Of a stretch of 64,000 nucleotides of DNA, positions 49,321 through 60,121 are shown one piece after another. A program made the translations under genes and the position numbers. The notes below the pieces were generated by a model, which had not been told where the DNA came from, did not search any database, and saw only the letters and a list, made by a program, of their open reading frames with translations. This DNA comes from Cliona cf. orientalis. Taxonomy: Eukaryota; Porifera; Demospongiae; Clionaida; Clionaidae. The stretch is taken from contig OZ005704.1 of the NCBI GenBank assembly GCA_963930775.1, positions 372,001 through 436,000 on the forward strand, written 5' to 3'. Each line of letters begins with the position of its first letter. Within the stretch, counting starts at the first letter, position 1.

Positions 49321-49544
49321 TACCGTATTTCTTCTAAAAATTCGGCATAGAAATAATAATATTGCTTTAGCTTCGCCGAATTTTTAGAGGTTAATATTCA
49401 TCATTCTGTCTGCGTGCGCATTCCATTCCCGTTTATAGCATATACGCATGACGACCTTTGCCGAAAAATTAGAGACTATATTCAATCATTCGGTAAAGGG
49501 TGCCGAATAATTAGAAGGGCCGAATTTTTAGAAGAAATACGGTA
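49321..49544. mobile_element. MITE family 1, copy b
   Basis: Perfect ends TACCGTATTTCTTCTAAAAA and its complement. Reverse orientation to 4270-4468. It fills half of the gap between the SETD3 and TMEM62 stop codons. Confidence 0.88.
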
Positions 49545-49646
49545 CCAATCATTAATAATATGATTCCAAAATTTAATAAATAATTGAGACGTCGACACCA
49601 TTATTATACAACACGTCAAGATAACTCTAGCGCTGCATGATTACCA

Positions 49647-52600
49647 TCACAGAGTTCTTCTTCTGTGTCTTGGTCGAGTCCAAAATGCCACTCCAATCAA
49701 GACGAGAGCCATGAGGAAGACCCACGTCATCCCTGGACTAACGAGCGTGGCCATCAGCCCATAGGGGACCACCATGTTCCTGTACTGGAGACACTGGAAC
49801 AGCAGCGACAGCGCCATCACAAAGTGCCAACAACAGCTGCAGCAGTGGGAGGAGCAACCACGCCCACTGAGGAAGTCATGTGACATCACGTGATTCAGGT
49901 AGTATGTGAGTGGGAAGTAAAACAGCAAAATCTGCATAAAAAATTTCCGTATGATACAGATTTTTTAGTAATAATTATGAAGAATGGAACTCACTTGTAA
50001 ACTGCCGTGAACGTACGTCATAGATCCAGGTATAAACTGTCCTCCCACGCTGACCCCATGAACACTGACTGAGCCATACACACCGGTTAAGATTTCTCCA
50101 AAATACCATGGCCCTGTCAATAATTATTATGCAGAAAAGACCTTATAAAAACTGTAAAATGTAGCAAACATTGATTAATTTTTACGTAGCTAGCTGGCTT
50201 ACCAAGGCCGGAGTAGCAGAAGGCAATGAGCAGAGGGAAGTAGATGTACTTTGATTGGACGAGAGGGTAGAGGTACGAGCTGGGGGTGTGGTTTACCCAT
50301 GCCAGCAGCAGGAGGGAGAGGAGAGCAAACCACAGAAAGAAGAATCCAATACGAGCCTAACACAAAAACAATCACAAATTATTATAATCGCTTAGTAATA
50401 TTATTCAAGCTGGAATACATGTAGTTAGCCTTGTCTCCAGGTTCTCAGCCACTCTATGCTAACAGGAGCACAGAATGATCTCAACACTAGGGCAAGGCTT
50501 AACCAAGTGCGTCACAATTTATTTCTAGACTGACCAGTGATCTGACATCTGTGAGTAGCAGCAGCTGAGGCAGAGTCTGCAGTGGAGGGATGCTACCATC
50601 GAGAGAAAACAGCTGCTTCACTTCAACCTCACGACCTGACCCATCCTGGGAAGAAAGTAATTTCAGCAGCTAATAATGCACATCAATATGTGTACCAATT
50701 CAGGAAGAAAGTAATTTCAGCAGCTAAAAATGTACCCAATTCATGAATCCTTATTCATAATGTGTGTACCTTGACATACACTCTTATGGTGTGCAGACCA
50801 GCTGCATATTTCTCTGGTTGCCATGGCACTGCGTACAAGGCTCCACCCCCACTACGCATAGGAGTGGTCAATCTCTCGCCATCCACCCACACCGTTACCG
50901 TGGTTATGGAATCTGGAGAGAATGCCAAAAATCGTACATGTGTGGAGTAGAGCATGCGTTTGGTAGGTTCTCTCGATGGAACGATGAAGTGAGCATCCTT
51001 TGGATTCGTGATGAGCACCAAAGGCCAGTGGTCCAATCGAGTGTCTGTGAACGAGAGGAGGTCGTGGTCTATCGCTAGGAGACGATACCTGCCATGTGTG
51101 TGGAGGCATCACATATTTTTAATTTGCTTGAATAATATATTATTCTCTATTATCTAACTAATACATACAGGTCAGAAAAGGCATGATATGGGTGTATCTG
51201 TAACTGAGATACATCCTGAATCAGAGCTGAAAAATTGTTAGCCCATAGTATGTATAATATCTTTAAGTTTAGCATCCATTTATCTGTGTATAATATTATA
51301 TACCTTCTATGTCCGACAAAGTCTCCTAGTTCCAGCTCGAGGTGTCCACCTGGATGTCTACCGTACATCTGAAACACAGTGTTCCCGAGAGTGTGGAGGT
51401 GGCCACAGACATGAGCTACGGCAGATGACATCACCTCCCTGAGGTGGCGATGGTCAGTGGTGATGGTGAGGGAGGGGTAGTGGGTCAGCCAGACGGTCTG
51501 GTTAGGCCCTCCTCCTCCCCCCTCACTCGATGAAGCTCTCGACAGTCGTCTCAGTGCCTCCAAGTCTTCCTGGAGAAATTACGAGTACCGTATTTAATCT
51601 AATACAACACATGGAAAAAAAAAAATAATTTTGAAAAACGTGTTTTTCTGGTAAAGGTCATCAATCGCTCCATATATTATTATAAACGTTATGAGAATTC
51701 GTAAAATGCTAATTTCTTGCGTTAAATTGGATCATGCGTTGTATTCGATTAACTACAGTACTTCCAAATGCCCAATAACTGCATATTAATTTTTGCCTCC
51801 TAGTCTATTGAATTAGTGGTGCTTGTAAGGTACACTCAATAAACACCTGATTCTAGCATTAGCATTTTAACATTATAATTATGCAGGAATACTGAGGACA
51901 CGGATATCTTACGTCGTGAAGGATTCCAAAGAAGTTGAAGGGTCTCTTTGGTCCAGGGTTGGGGCAGGCGTCGACCGCCATGAAGTTGTAGGAGCCAAAT
52001 GTGGTGTTGTGGACGTAGCAGTAAGAGAGGGAACCATGATGCTCCCAGCTAAGGGAGTACTCTCTGTATCATAGGAGGGAGACAAAGGATAGAAAGAGAG
52101 AGATATGTAATCCATTTCAGACAATATAATGAAGGATTAAATTTTGTGGAGATAATACTATCAACTCACTTGAAGCGGTTAGTTGTGTCAGAATGCGATG
52201 AAACATCAAAATTATCTGAAAATACAAGTGAAATGTAATCAATATTTTTCACAACAGATAATAATTATACCTATGCATACATTGATCATATACCATAGAT
52301 CGGGATATTTTCATCGGTAAACAGAAAATATTTTGTTTGTAAATTTTTCACATAGTCTAAATTTCGTCGCCAGACTTTAGCAACCAAATAGGTATAGGTT
52401 GACGTACGTTATACAAAATATTTCGCATGTTTAATTTTCGTTGAAAAAGGTCGCCGATGAAAATTTTCACGATCTACGGTATATTAGTCACCAACAGACC
52501 AGATGATTTACCATGATTTCCTCGTAAGTCAAGCCATGGCAGTTTCTCTCGAACACGGCATTTCTTCAGGACGCCCTGGTAGGAATGCCACTCCTCCTCA

Positions 52601-53054
52601 AACTGCTGCGAGAAGAGGTTATCGGGAAATTTGGCGTGGGTAATGTCCCCCGTCACTAGCACGAGGGAAGGGGAGATGATTGAGATAGTGTCTGTGCAGA
52701 ATCGCTCAAGGTCAACGGCCACTGCCATATTATCAACATAGCTGAGATGGATGTCGGAAATCTGGTGGAGAGAGGGAGAGAGAGAGAGGTGGCAAGTTGG
52801 GTGGGCGGGGCTGATGATGGGTGGGGCTTGTCTATTAGTCTCACCTGCAGAAACCAGAAGATATTTTCGTTCCTATCCCCCGGGAACGGAGGCTGGTGAT
52901 CCCTAACGTGGCCACGTCTCTGCTTTCCCTCACTGTCCACGCCGTGATAGTAGCACTCCACCACAAATGTCGCGAACCATGCTAAAAACGCGACCAAAAA
53001 CACCGCGCATACATCTAGCAATCTCATCTTCATTCTTCGCCTTTTCTTCTGCAT
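49647..53054 (-). CDS. TMEM62: Transmembrane protein 62, calcineurin-like phosphoesterase fold plus membrane domain
   Basis: Minus-strand exons 53054-52845, 52761-52512, 52215-52170, 52063-51913, 51569-51304, 51088-50770, 50645-50535, 50356-50203, 50113-49995, 49931-49647; 636 codons against about 643 in human. An N-terminal anchor (LLDVCAVFLVAFLAWFATFV) is followed by a metallophosphoesterase-type domain: ISDIHLS, VLVTGDITHAK, LDLRGNHDNFD, CGHLHTLG. A beta-rich region follows, then at least four membrane segments and a basic tail. The metal-binding Asp, Asn and His residues are present. Its substrate is unknown to me. A long ORF reading through intron 5 (51150-51303) is not coding: joining 51304 to 51088 restores the family sequence GHRRYRLLAIDHDL. 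Introns 2 and 4 contain MITEs. Head-to-head with GNPAT, 205 bases apart. Confidence 0.92.
50641..50755. repeat. Direct duplication spanning a TMEM62 splice acceptor
   Basis: GGAAGAAAGTAATTTCAGCA occurs twice, about 55 bases apart. The copy next to exon 7 supplies the polypyrimidine tract and acceptor on the minus strand. Confidence 0.75.
51586..51760. mobile_element. MITE family 5, copy b, in TMEM62 intron 4
   Basis: TACCGTATTTAATCTAATAC at the left and GATTAACTACAGTA at the right are inverted repeats. Opposite orientation to 24248-24415. Confidence 0.8.
52291..52481. mobile_element. MITE family 3, copy b, in TMEM62 intron 2
   Basis: Ends TACCATAGATCGGGATATTT and CACGATCTACGGTA. Same orientation as 10876-11080. 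Confidence 0.82.
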
Positions 53055-53259
53055 TTACTCTCTCACAGCGGAGTGAAACAGCGTCAGCTATGGTGTCAGC
53101 CACTGTCATAAGAAAGCCATAGCGTCGATCAAGTTGATGGGCTATAATTGGAAAATTAGTGCGATTGCTGCAGTCACCTGATATGAAAAAGTGCACAGTG
53201 CAAATTGCAAGCCTAGGGCTCTAATTAGAGGTCACGAGCAAGTTGCGCTACTGTACAGT

Positions 53260-56200
53260 ATGGCTAGCTCTCTTTCTAAAAGGGAGCGTGAGATGGCGCG
53301 ATCGGAAGGCTACGCGCCGTTGGACCTCCACGAGAGCGGAGACATCTGCTACGCGCTCAAGAGACACGACGCTCCAGAAAATCGGCACGCCAGTGGACGC
53401 AGCCAGGACGAAATCAAGAAAGAGGTACTCGGCTCACCGCGAATGCAACAGATCATACTGGAGGTACGCATAATAATAATCTACTGCAGAAATTTAGGCT
53501 CATAAATAATTATCATACAATGTCATGCGTCCATAACTTCCTAGCCACGCCCACCTTCATCGCAGGCGGCTGCAGCTAGCGATGAATTATTAATTTAAAT
53601 TAATGCGCTCTTTGCGTCGTAGGTTGCTGGTGAGAGTGGTCGTGATGTGAAGGACGTGGAGAGTGAGGTAGAGGAGCTGCTGGAGGAGATCGGTCATAAG
53701 CTGATGCTGCCTGCCGTCAGGACACTGGCGTTGATCATCAGAATGACCCTCAGAAATGTCCTCCGTGGGGTCTACGTCAACACGGGCGGAGTTGAACGGG
53801 TAAGGAGAAGAATTAGTAAAAATGGGCAACTTCGTTATATTATTGCAAATTTTTGTGTGTTACTTAAGGAATATATATACCACTAAACTTAACTTGTGTA
53901 TGACTTGATGATCTATAATTAATTTTTGTCATGGTGTGATTTCATTTTGCAGCTGCGAAAGATTGTCCAGGAGTGGCCGACAGTATTGCTGCCGTCTCAC
54001 CGATCATATCTCGATTTTATACTGATCTCCTTCATAATGTTCGAGCATAACATGAAGCTTCCCTGCATTGCTGCTGGACAAGGTATACTATAGTATTGAC
54101 CTGCATGCACCTCTGTCCTTCAAGGGCAGCATTTGAACAAGTGCAAAGTGTGTAGTCGCTCCCATGAATTCACCTCCCTCGAGCCTATAATACTAATATT
54201 ACCAAAATTACCCTACAATACCCTACATTACCAACTTTACATTACTCCTTATATGACTTCACTAAGATTAATCCATTGTGTCGTTGCATGTTATCCTAGA
54301 CTTCATGAACATGAAGGGAGTGAGTTCATTTCTCCGTCGCAGTGGAGCGTTCTTCCTCCGAAGGACCTTTGGCTCGGATCAGCTCTACAAAGCCGTCTTC
54401 TCCAACTACGTCCAGACAGTGCTCTGCTCAGGGGATTTCCCCATGGAGTTCTTCATCGAGGGGACGAGAAGCAGAAGCGCCCTAACCCTCCATCCAAAGC
54501 TAGGTGAGGATCAAGCAGTAGGCTTAGCTCTATTATGGGGGGATGTCACACGAATCAGCCTATGAAATTGGGATTTTTATGCTTGCAAAAATTAATATTT
54601 CTCTCCCTCCCTCCCTCCCTCTCTCTCTCTCCTCCTCCTCCCCTTGCTTAGGTCTCCTGGCCAGTGTGGTGGAGCCCTACCTTGATGGTCGGCTACCTGA
54701 CATCATGTTGGTCCCCATCAGCATCAGCTATGAGAGGACACTTGAGGAGCACCTGTTTGCCAGGGAGCAACTCGGGATACCAAAACCAAAGGAATCAACT
54801 TCAGTAAGCAAGTGAAATGTAGTGTTGTACTTTGCAATATTCCATTTACTGTATAGCCGGAAAAATTGGCGGGGAATTAAATTTGGCGGTTTGGCGGTCT
54901 ATATTGCAACCGCCAAATTAAAATCCGCCAAAATTTCATGCTCACATATATTATACGTATGGCGGTCCCGTACCAAACGGCCAAATTTAAATCCGCCAAT
55001 ATTCTTGCAATAGCGATTTGGGGCTCAACCGCCAAATTTAATGCCCGCCAATATTTCCGGCTATACGGTATGAGGTTGTGAGATGCTAACAAATAAGAGT
55101 TCAGCTCTGTGAAGCTGAGAAATAACTTTTGTGCATTTTCTTACTACAGTGTAGTCCACTTAAATTGAATCTCGAAATCCATGAGAAATATTTGAAAATT
55201 TGAATTACAGAGATCCATATAAACCACTGTATTGAGACCCTGCAATGCTTATTAGTGGAGCATTCAGCCACATATGAAGCTTTGAAATAGTGGACCTCCA
55301 ACTGACCAATTAGATTCCTGACCTATTTTACCCTACAATACCTTACAATACATGTACCTTAAAATACCTACAATACCTGTATTACCATGTAGTTGTAACA
55401 AATACTGTGATCCGATTGGTCACTCAGAGGTCCAAGGCTTGGCAAGCAAAGTAAAATAGTGGACCTCCAACTGACTATATAATCAGATTCCTGACCTACT
55501 TTACCCTACAATACCTTACAATACCTTACAACACCTACATTACCCTATAGTTGCAACAAATACTGTGATCCGATTGGTCACTCAGAGGCCCGAGGCTGTA
55601 GCATCCTGAAGTAAAATAGTGGACCTCCAACTAACCAATCAGATTCCTGACCTACATTACCCTACAATACCTTACAATACCTTAAAATACCTTACAATAC
55701 CTTATAATACCTACAATACCTACATTACCCTATAGTTCACAAATACTGTGATCTGATTGGTCAGTTCGTGGTGCTGCAGCTGGCATGCGCTATGCACACT
55801 GTACTGCATACGTAATTTTGACAAGTGAAAAAAAAAAAATCAAAAAAAATAGTCCCAATCATCCCTCCCCCCGGGCCGAGGTGCCGCAGCTTCGGTGATC
55901 CGTTTGGGAGTGACACTGCGGACATTACCGCAATTGGCCATACTTCCAGGGATGGGGGGTATTCAAGGGAGGAACCTGGGCGACCCCTAAGCCATATATG
56001 CCCAGGACCATGTGCAGTTTTCAGCTGCAGGTGCCAGAGGGGATACCCCTGACACCGTCTAGCCCCGTTATCGATAGTCCCTCCCAGAAAATGCTATTTA
56101 TTGAGCTGGGACAGGGGGTAGCAAAACGCGTATGGTTTTCACGTTGGAATGTACGGACCGTGACGTAATTAATTAAAAGCTATGAATATCATTAACTTTA

Positions 56201-58982
56201 CACCGCGGCGCGCGCCAAATTGTATCTCAGTAACGGAAAGAGCTATGGAGCTGGAACAAAAACCAAAATGTAGCTCTTGAGCAGATGAAAGCAGCTACCA
56301 TGGTCCTGATAATGTTAGACCATGCCATAGTATACATACCAAGCTTCTTCAATGACAAGCTTACATGTATGGTTGTCACATTAATTTTATTCTCAGACCA
56401 AAAAAGCGAATTTCGGTAACGGTAATAGTTATGGAGCTGGAACAAAAACCAAAATGTAGCTCATAATCCAACAAAAAATATTTTTCAGACAATCAGTGTC
56501 CTTACCTGGAGGGCATTACTCATGCACATTATCCCATCATTATCTCCCCAGTAGCAATTTACTTTTCTGTGGTTATGAGGTAATTATGGTGTAATTATGA
56601 TGAAACCTATGGTGTAATCTCTTAGGTAATCTATGAGGTAATTATGAGAAAATTCAGGGCCTCGCTGGAGCCTTTCTGGGACTTGAAAATCAGTAAATAT
56701 GTAGAGTATCTTACGTGTGTATCCAGTGAATACATTACAAGCTGAGCGCTACTTTCTCTGAGAAGTACTGTTGGTTGAACTTCACGTGTTTTCTTGGCTT
56801 ACGTAATGCCGTGGATAAATAAAGCTAGCCTTGCGCTATATATAGCACGCATTGTCACAAGGGGCTGGCCCGCACGCGACTGCAGCAGCGTGACCAACCT
56901 GAAGTTCGGAAGGAATACTAGTACTGTACTGTCGAGTTCGTCTCTGTGATTGAAGCATCGAAACTTGTCGCTGTCAAGGCTGAGAGTCGATCTTAGACGC
57001 CATCTCCATGATTTCTGGGGCGAGCATCGATCGATGTGTACGCATTCTATTGACGACCTTTTACCACATGCACCATTACACTATGCAGCTACTGGGGAGA
57101 TGGTCAAGGGTTCATTGTTATAACAAACATACTTGTATATAGTATAATTATATCATAGGGACTGATAAAAGTGCGATCGCTGTTGACAGAGGACTATGGT
57201 TCCATCTTTATTAACATTGGTGCTCCCATCTCTCTCCATGACGTCTGCCAAAAGAGCCGAGTCAGCAGAATACCTCACATCCTCTTTCCAAAGTAACCCG
57301 AAGGATTGTAGCTTTCTTGTCTCAGAGTGGAAATTTGTTTTCTTTCCTCCTTGTTTTGCATTTTGCTAGAGATATGTCAGTGGTGGTGGATGGAGAGCGT
57401 CAGCTGATCAGCGAACTAGGTCACATGATCCTCGACCGCGTTCAACAGAACATGTGGACATTTTCGACCTCACTGGTTGCAACCATTCTCCTGCAGCACC
57501 CTCGTGGAATACGCATCAGTGAGTGAGATAAATATTGCAGTTTAGAAGGATACAATAGTAAATAATATTGCCAGCTCGTTATTTTTTTATTGTTGATTGG
57601 TTGCAGGTGAACTTATGCAAATGGTGGAGTGGCTGAAATCACAGGTTCTATTGCATGGCGGTTCAGTTCATTGGATATCAGGTATCAGCCGACTCATATC
57701 ATGTGACCTTCTCATGGATGTAATTATGTACTTGTTTCATTATTTAATAATTAGATACAGGTGGAGAGGTAAAAAGAGCACTACAGACTCTCTCCGTTGC
57801 CTTGGTAGTTGACAAAGACACCAGTACAGTGAGACCACACCTCCATGCTCCACCCACTCCGTCTGCCGATAGTGCTGGGAAGAAGGACGGGCGTCTGTCC
57901 TTGAGTGAGGTGCAGAAGCTGAGGTTGGCCCCTGAGGAGTATGAGGAAGTCAAGGAGATTGGCTGCAAACACTTGTTGCTCTCTCACTATCGCAACCAGC
58001 TGCTGCACTGGTTCGTATCAGAAGCCATGCTCGCTCTCAGTCTGTCGCCCAATGGTCAACACGATACAAAAATTGGTTAGGAATCGTTTAATTATCTTTT
58101 AATTATTGTAACAGCCATTTATTGTTAATTTTTAGCTTTACGAAAATTCAAGGCTCTTCACGTAGCGTTATCTTGCGAACTGGTGCTGCCGCTAAAGCAT
58201 CCTGACCAGGTAAGAAAATGAACAACCAAGCAGTGGCTAGCTAGATGCCATGATGGTGCATTCAGTGATTCACCGCAGAAAACCTGTCTGCAGTTATTCT
58301 CAGATTGTGTGTCACGGTTCGTAGACTGTGGTCTCCTTACCTCTCCCTCCTCCTCCTCCTCCTCTCTCTCTACTGAGCTCCTCCCTAACTCCAACTTTGA
58401 CAGCCATCATCGATTCCTGAGACAGCTGCTTCTTCCTCTGGTGGCCGGAGTTTGGGTCGTCTGTCAACACCTCATCTCTTTCGCTGGAGGAGTGCAGTCC
58501 TTCCAGGACACTGTGAAGGGAGCACAGCTGCTAGGGGCAAAGTTCATACATGCTGGTATAGTCTAAGAGCAGAAGTGTTAAACTTTTAATATAATTATAT
58601 TAAATTTTATGTAGATACAATACCTTCCTCATGCATATAATATTATTATAGCATCATGCAGAATTGATTTTTTTATAATTTATATTTTAGGTATTTTGTC
58701 AACCTATGAGGTGCTTTCTCTTGGAGTGATCAGAAACGGTCTTGCTTCTCTCACCCAGGCGGAGCTGATTCGCCAGCCTACCAGTGAGTTCGAAGGAACT
58801 GGTAAACACCGCCTGGTAAAGGTCGCCAATCAAGAAGCGCTGTTTGACCTCGCTTCTCAATTAGGTATTTAAATAAGACAACCTGTATGGGGCTGTAATG
58901 ATATTGGTTTATATTTTCTTCTACAGGTTCAATAATCTTTGTAGAATCTGACAACCCCCCTCTAGCTCTTGCTAAGCTATAA
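53260..58982 (+). CDS. GNPAT: Dihydroxyacetone phosphate acyltransferase (peroxisomal, ether lipid synthesis)
   Basis: Exons 53260-53463, 53623-53799, 53953-54082, 54300-54503, 54652-54803, 57159-57292, 57370-57518, 57607-57681, 57755-58075, 58136-58209, 58294-58555, 58691-58864, 58927-58982; 703 codons against about 680 in human. It transfers an acyl chain to DHAP, the first step of plasmalogen synthesis. Acyltransferase motif I is [11 protein letters not shown] (HxxxxD, about residue 142), motif III is FIEGTRSR (about 227), followed by VPISISYER. The protein ends in AKL, a PTS1 signal for import into the peroxisome, as in the human protein. Exon 6 starts at 57159 ([16 protein letters not shown]): only that acceptor keeps phase. 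The 2.36 kb intron 5 holds two repeats (54847-55070 and 55283-56465); without bridging it the gene would look truncated. Confidence 0.93.
54847..55070. mobile_element. MITE family 4, copy b, in GNPAT intron 5
   Basis: Starts TACTGTATAGCCGGAAAAAT and ends TTCCGGCTATACGGTA. Reverse complement of 23506-23722 in its interior. Confidence 0.85.
55283..56465. repeat. Complex long repeat, copy 2, with internal ~165-bp satellite units
   Basis: Left part: about three tandem units starting near 55286, 55455 and 55619, each with TAGTGGACCTCCAACTGACC, ACCTTACAATACC runs and ATACTGTGATCCGATTGGTC. Right part: unique blocks shared with 22205-22640 in inverse orientation. The string AGCTATGGAGCTGGAACAAAAACC is repeated near 56240 and 56430. 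Lies in GNPAT intron 5. Confidence 0.75.
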
Positions 58983-59124
58983 ATTTTTATATATTTGCAA
59001 AAATCATGACATTGTGTTATGGAAATCGTCTGCAAAACCAATCGTATCACTGTACCCTTACATTTTGTGCTATAATTAATGTGTATATGTTAATTTTTTT
59101 TGTAATCACCGCTCTGTTACAATA

Positions 59125-60010
59125 CCGGTGTCGGAGTGAATATTGTCCCCCCGGACATTATTCACTAGTGACTAATGTCCCCCCCGGACAGTATTCACTA
59201 GTGAATAATGTCCGTCTCAGTGAATAATGTCCCCCCTTGCCCCGCCTACCTTGTCGATGAAAAGTGCGCATGCGCTATAAATCCAGATAGCTGCAGAGCG
59301 CGATCACGCCGAAGTTGAGGTGCTATATACGCTATCAGGAACGATTACCAAGTATCTGTGTAGAAAATGTACTGAATTTTAGTAGTATAGCTATTTAATA
59401 GCATCGAAGTTAATAATTATTTTGTTATAGGTCATGCACAATATAAATATAATAATTATGAAAATTTTGTGATATGCATGCATTATTTTTTCTATCTTTT
59501 GATTGTCATCTGTGATCCTGAGAAACATTGTTCCTTGAACTTGTAGCTACTACTCTACCTTAAAAGTTTTAATCTCGGACAATCTACCAATATCAGACAG
59601 CTAGCTAGTCAAGTTTGTCCAAAACTAGAACTATCTCATGGCTGACATACTAGCTAACTAGCTAGCTATAATATTATATGTGACGTAATTTTTTGGAAAG
59701 AAGCCCGCAGAATCCGAGAAATGGGGCATGGTCTTACACCAGCACAATGCGTAGGTCTCATCATAGATTAGCTATATAATATTATATTATATATAATCTA
59801 TGGTCTCATGCATACTATGTGTAATGATCTGGTCACATATTATTAAGGAAAGGGGGACATAATTCACTGAGGGGGGACATCATTCACTAGTGAATAATGT
59901 CCTAGGGGGACAAAATCCACCAGTGAATAATGTCCGGGGGGACAAAATTCTCTAGTGAATATTGTCCGGGGGGACATGTCAAGGGGGGGACGTCCCACAC
60001 TAGGACACCG
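59125..60010. mobile_element. Foldback element with iterated terminal repeats between GNPAT and CLPTM1
   Basis: Outer ends CCGGTGTC and GACACCGG are flanked by TA. Each end holds several ~30-base units of the type GTGAATAATGTCCCCCCGGA, in opposite orientation at the two ends (59130-59240 and 59850-59995). The core is AT-rich and has no ORF. It takes up most of the 58983-60121 gap. Confidence 0.82.
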
Positions 60011-60121
60011 GTACCCCAGCACACGAGCACTATAAATTATTACAAGGAAGAAAGATCCAATTATCAGTAAAGCTTATACACGTGGTCGCTTGAAATTTTT
60101 AATTAGAAATTAAGTCATATC

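Noticed and set aside
51150-51303. In-frame continuation of TMEM62 exon 5
   Set aside because: Direct splicing 51304 to 51088 gives the conserved family sequence; the intervening ORF does not.
59266-59276. GCGCATGCGC motif as a third NRF1 site
   Set aside because: It lies inside the foldback element, away from a start codon, and one base of the consensus is off.
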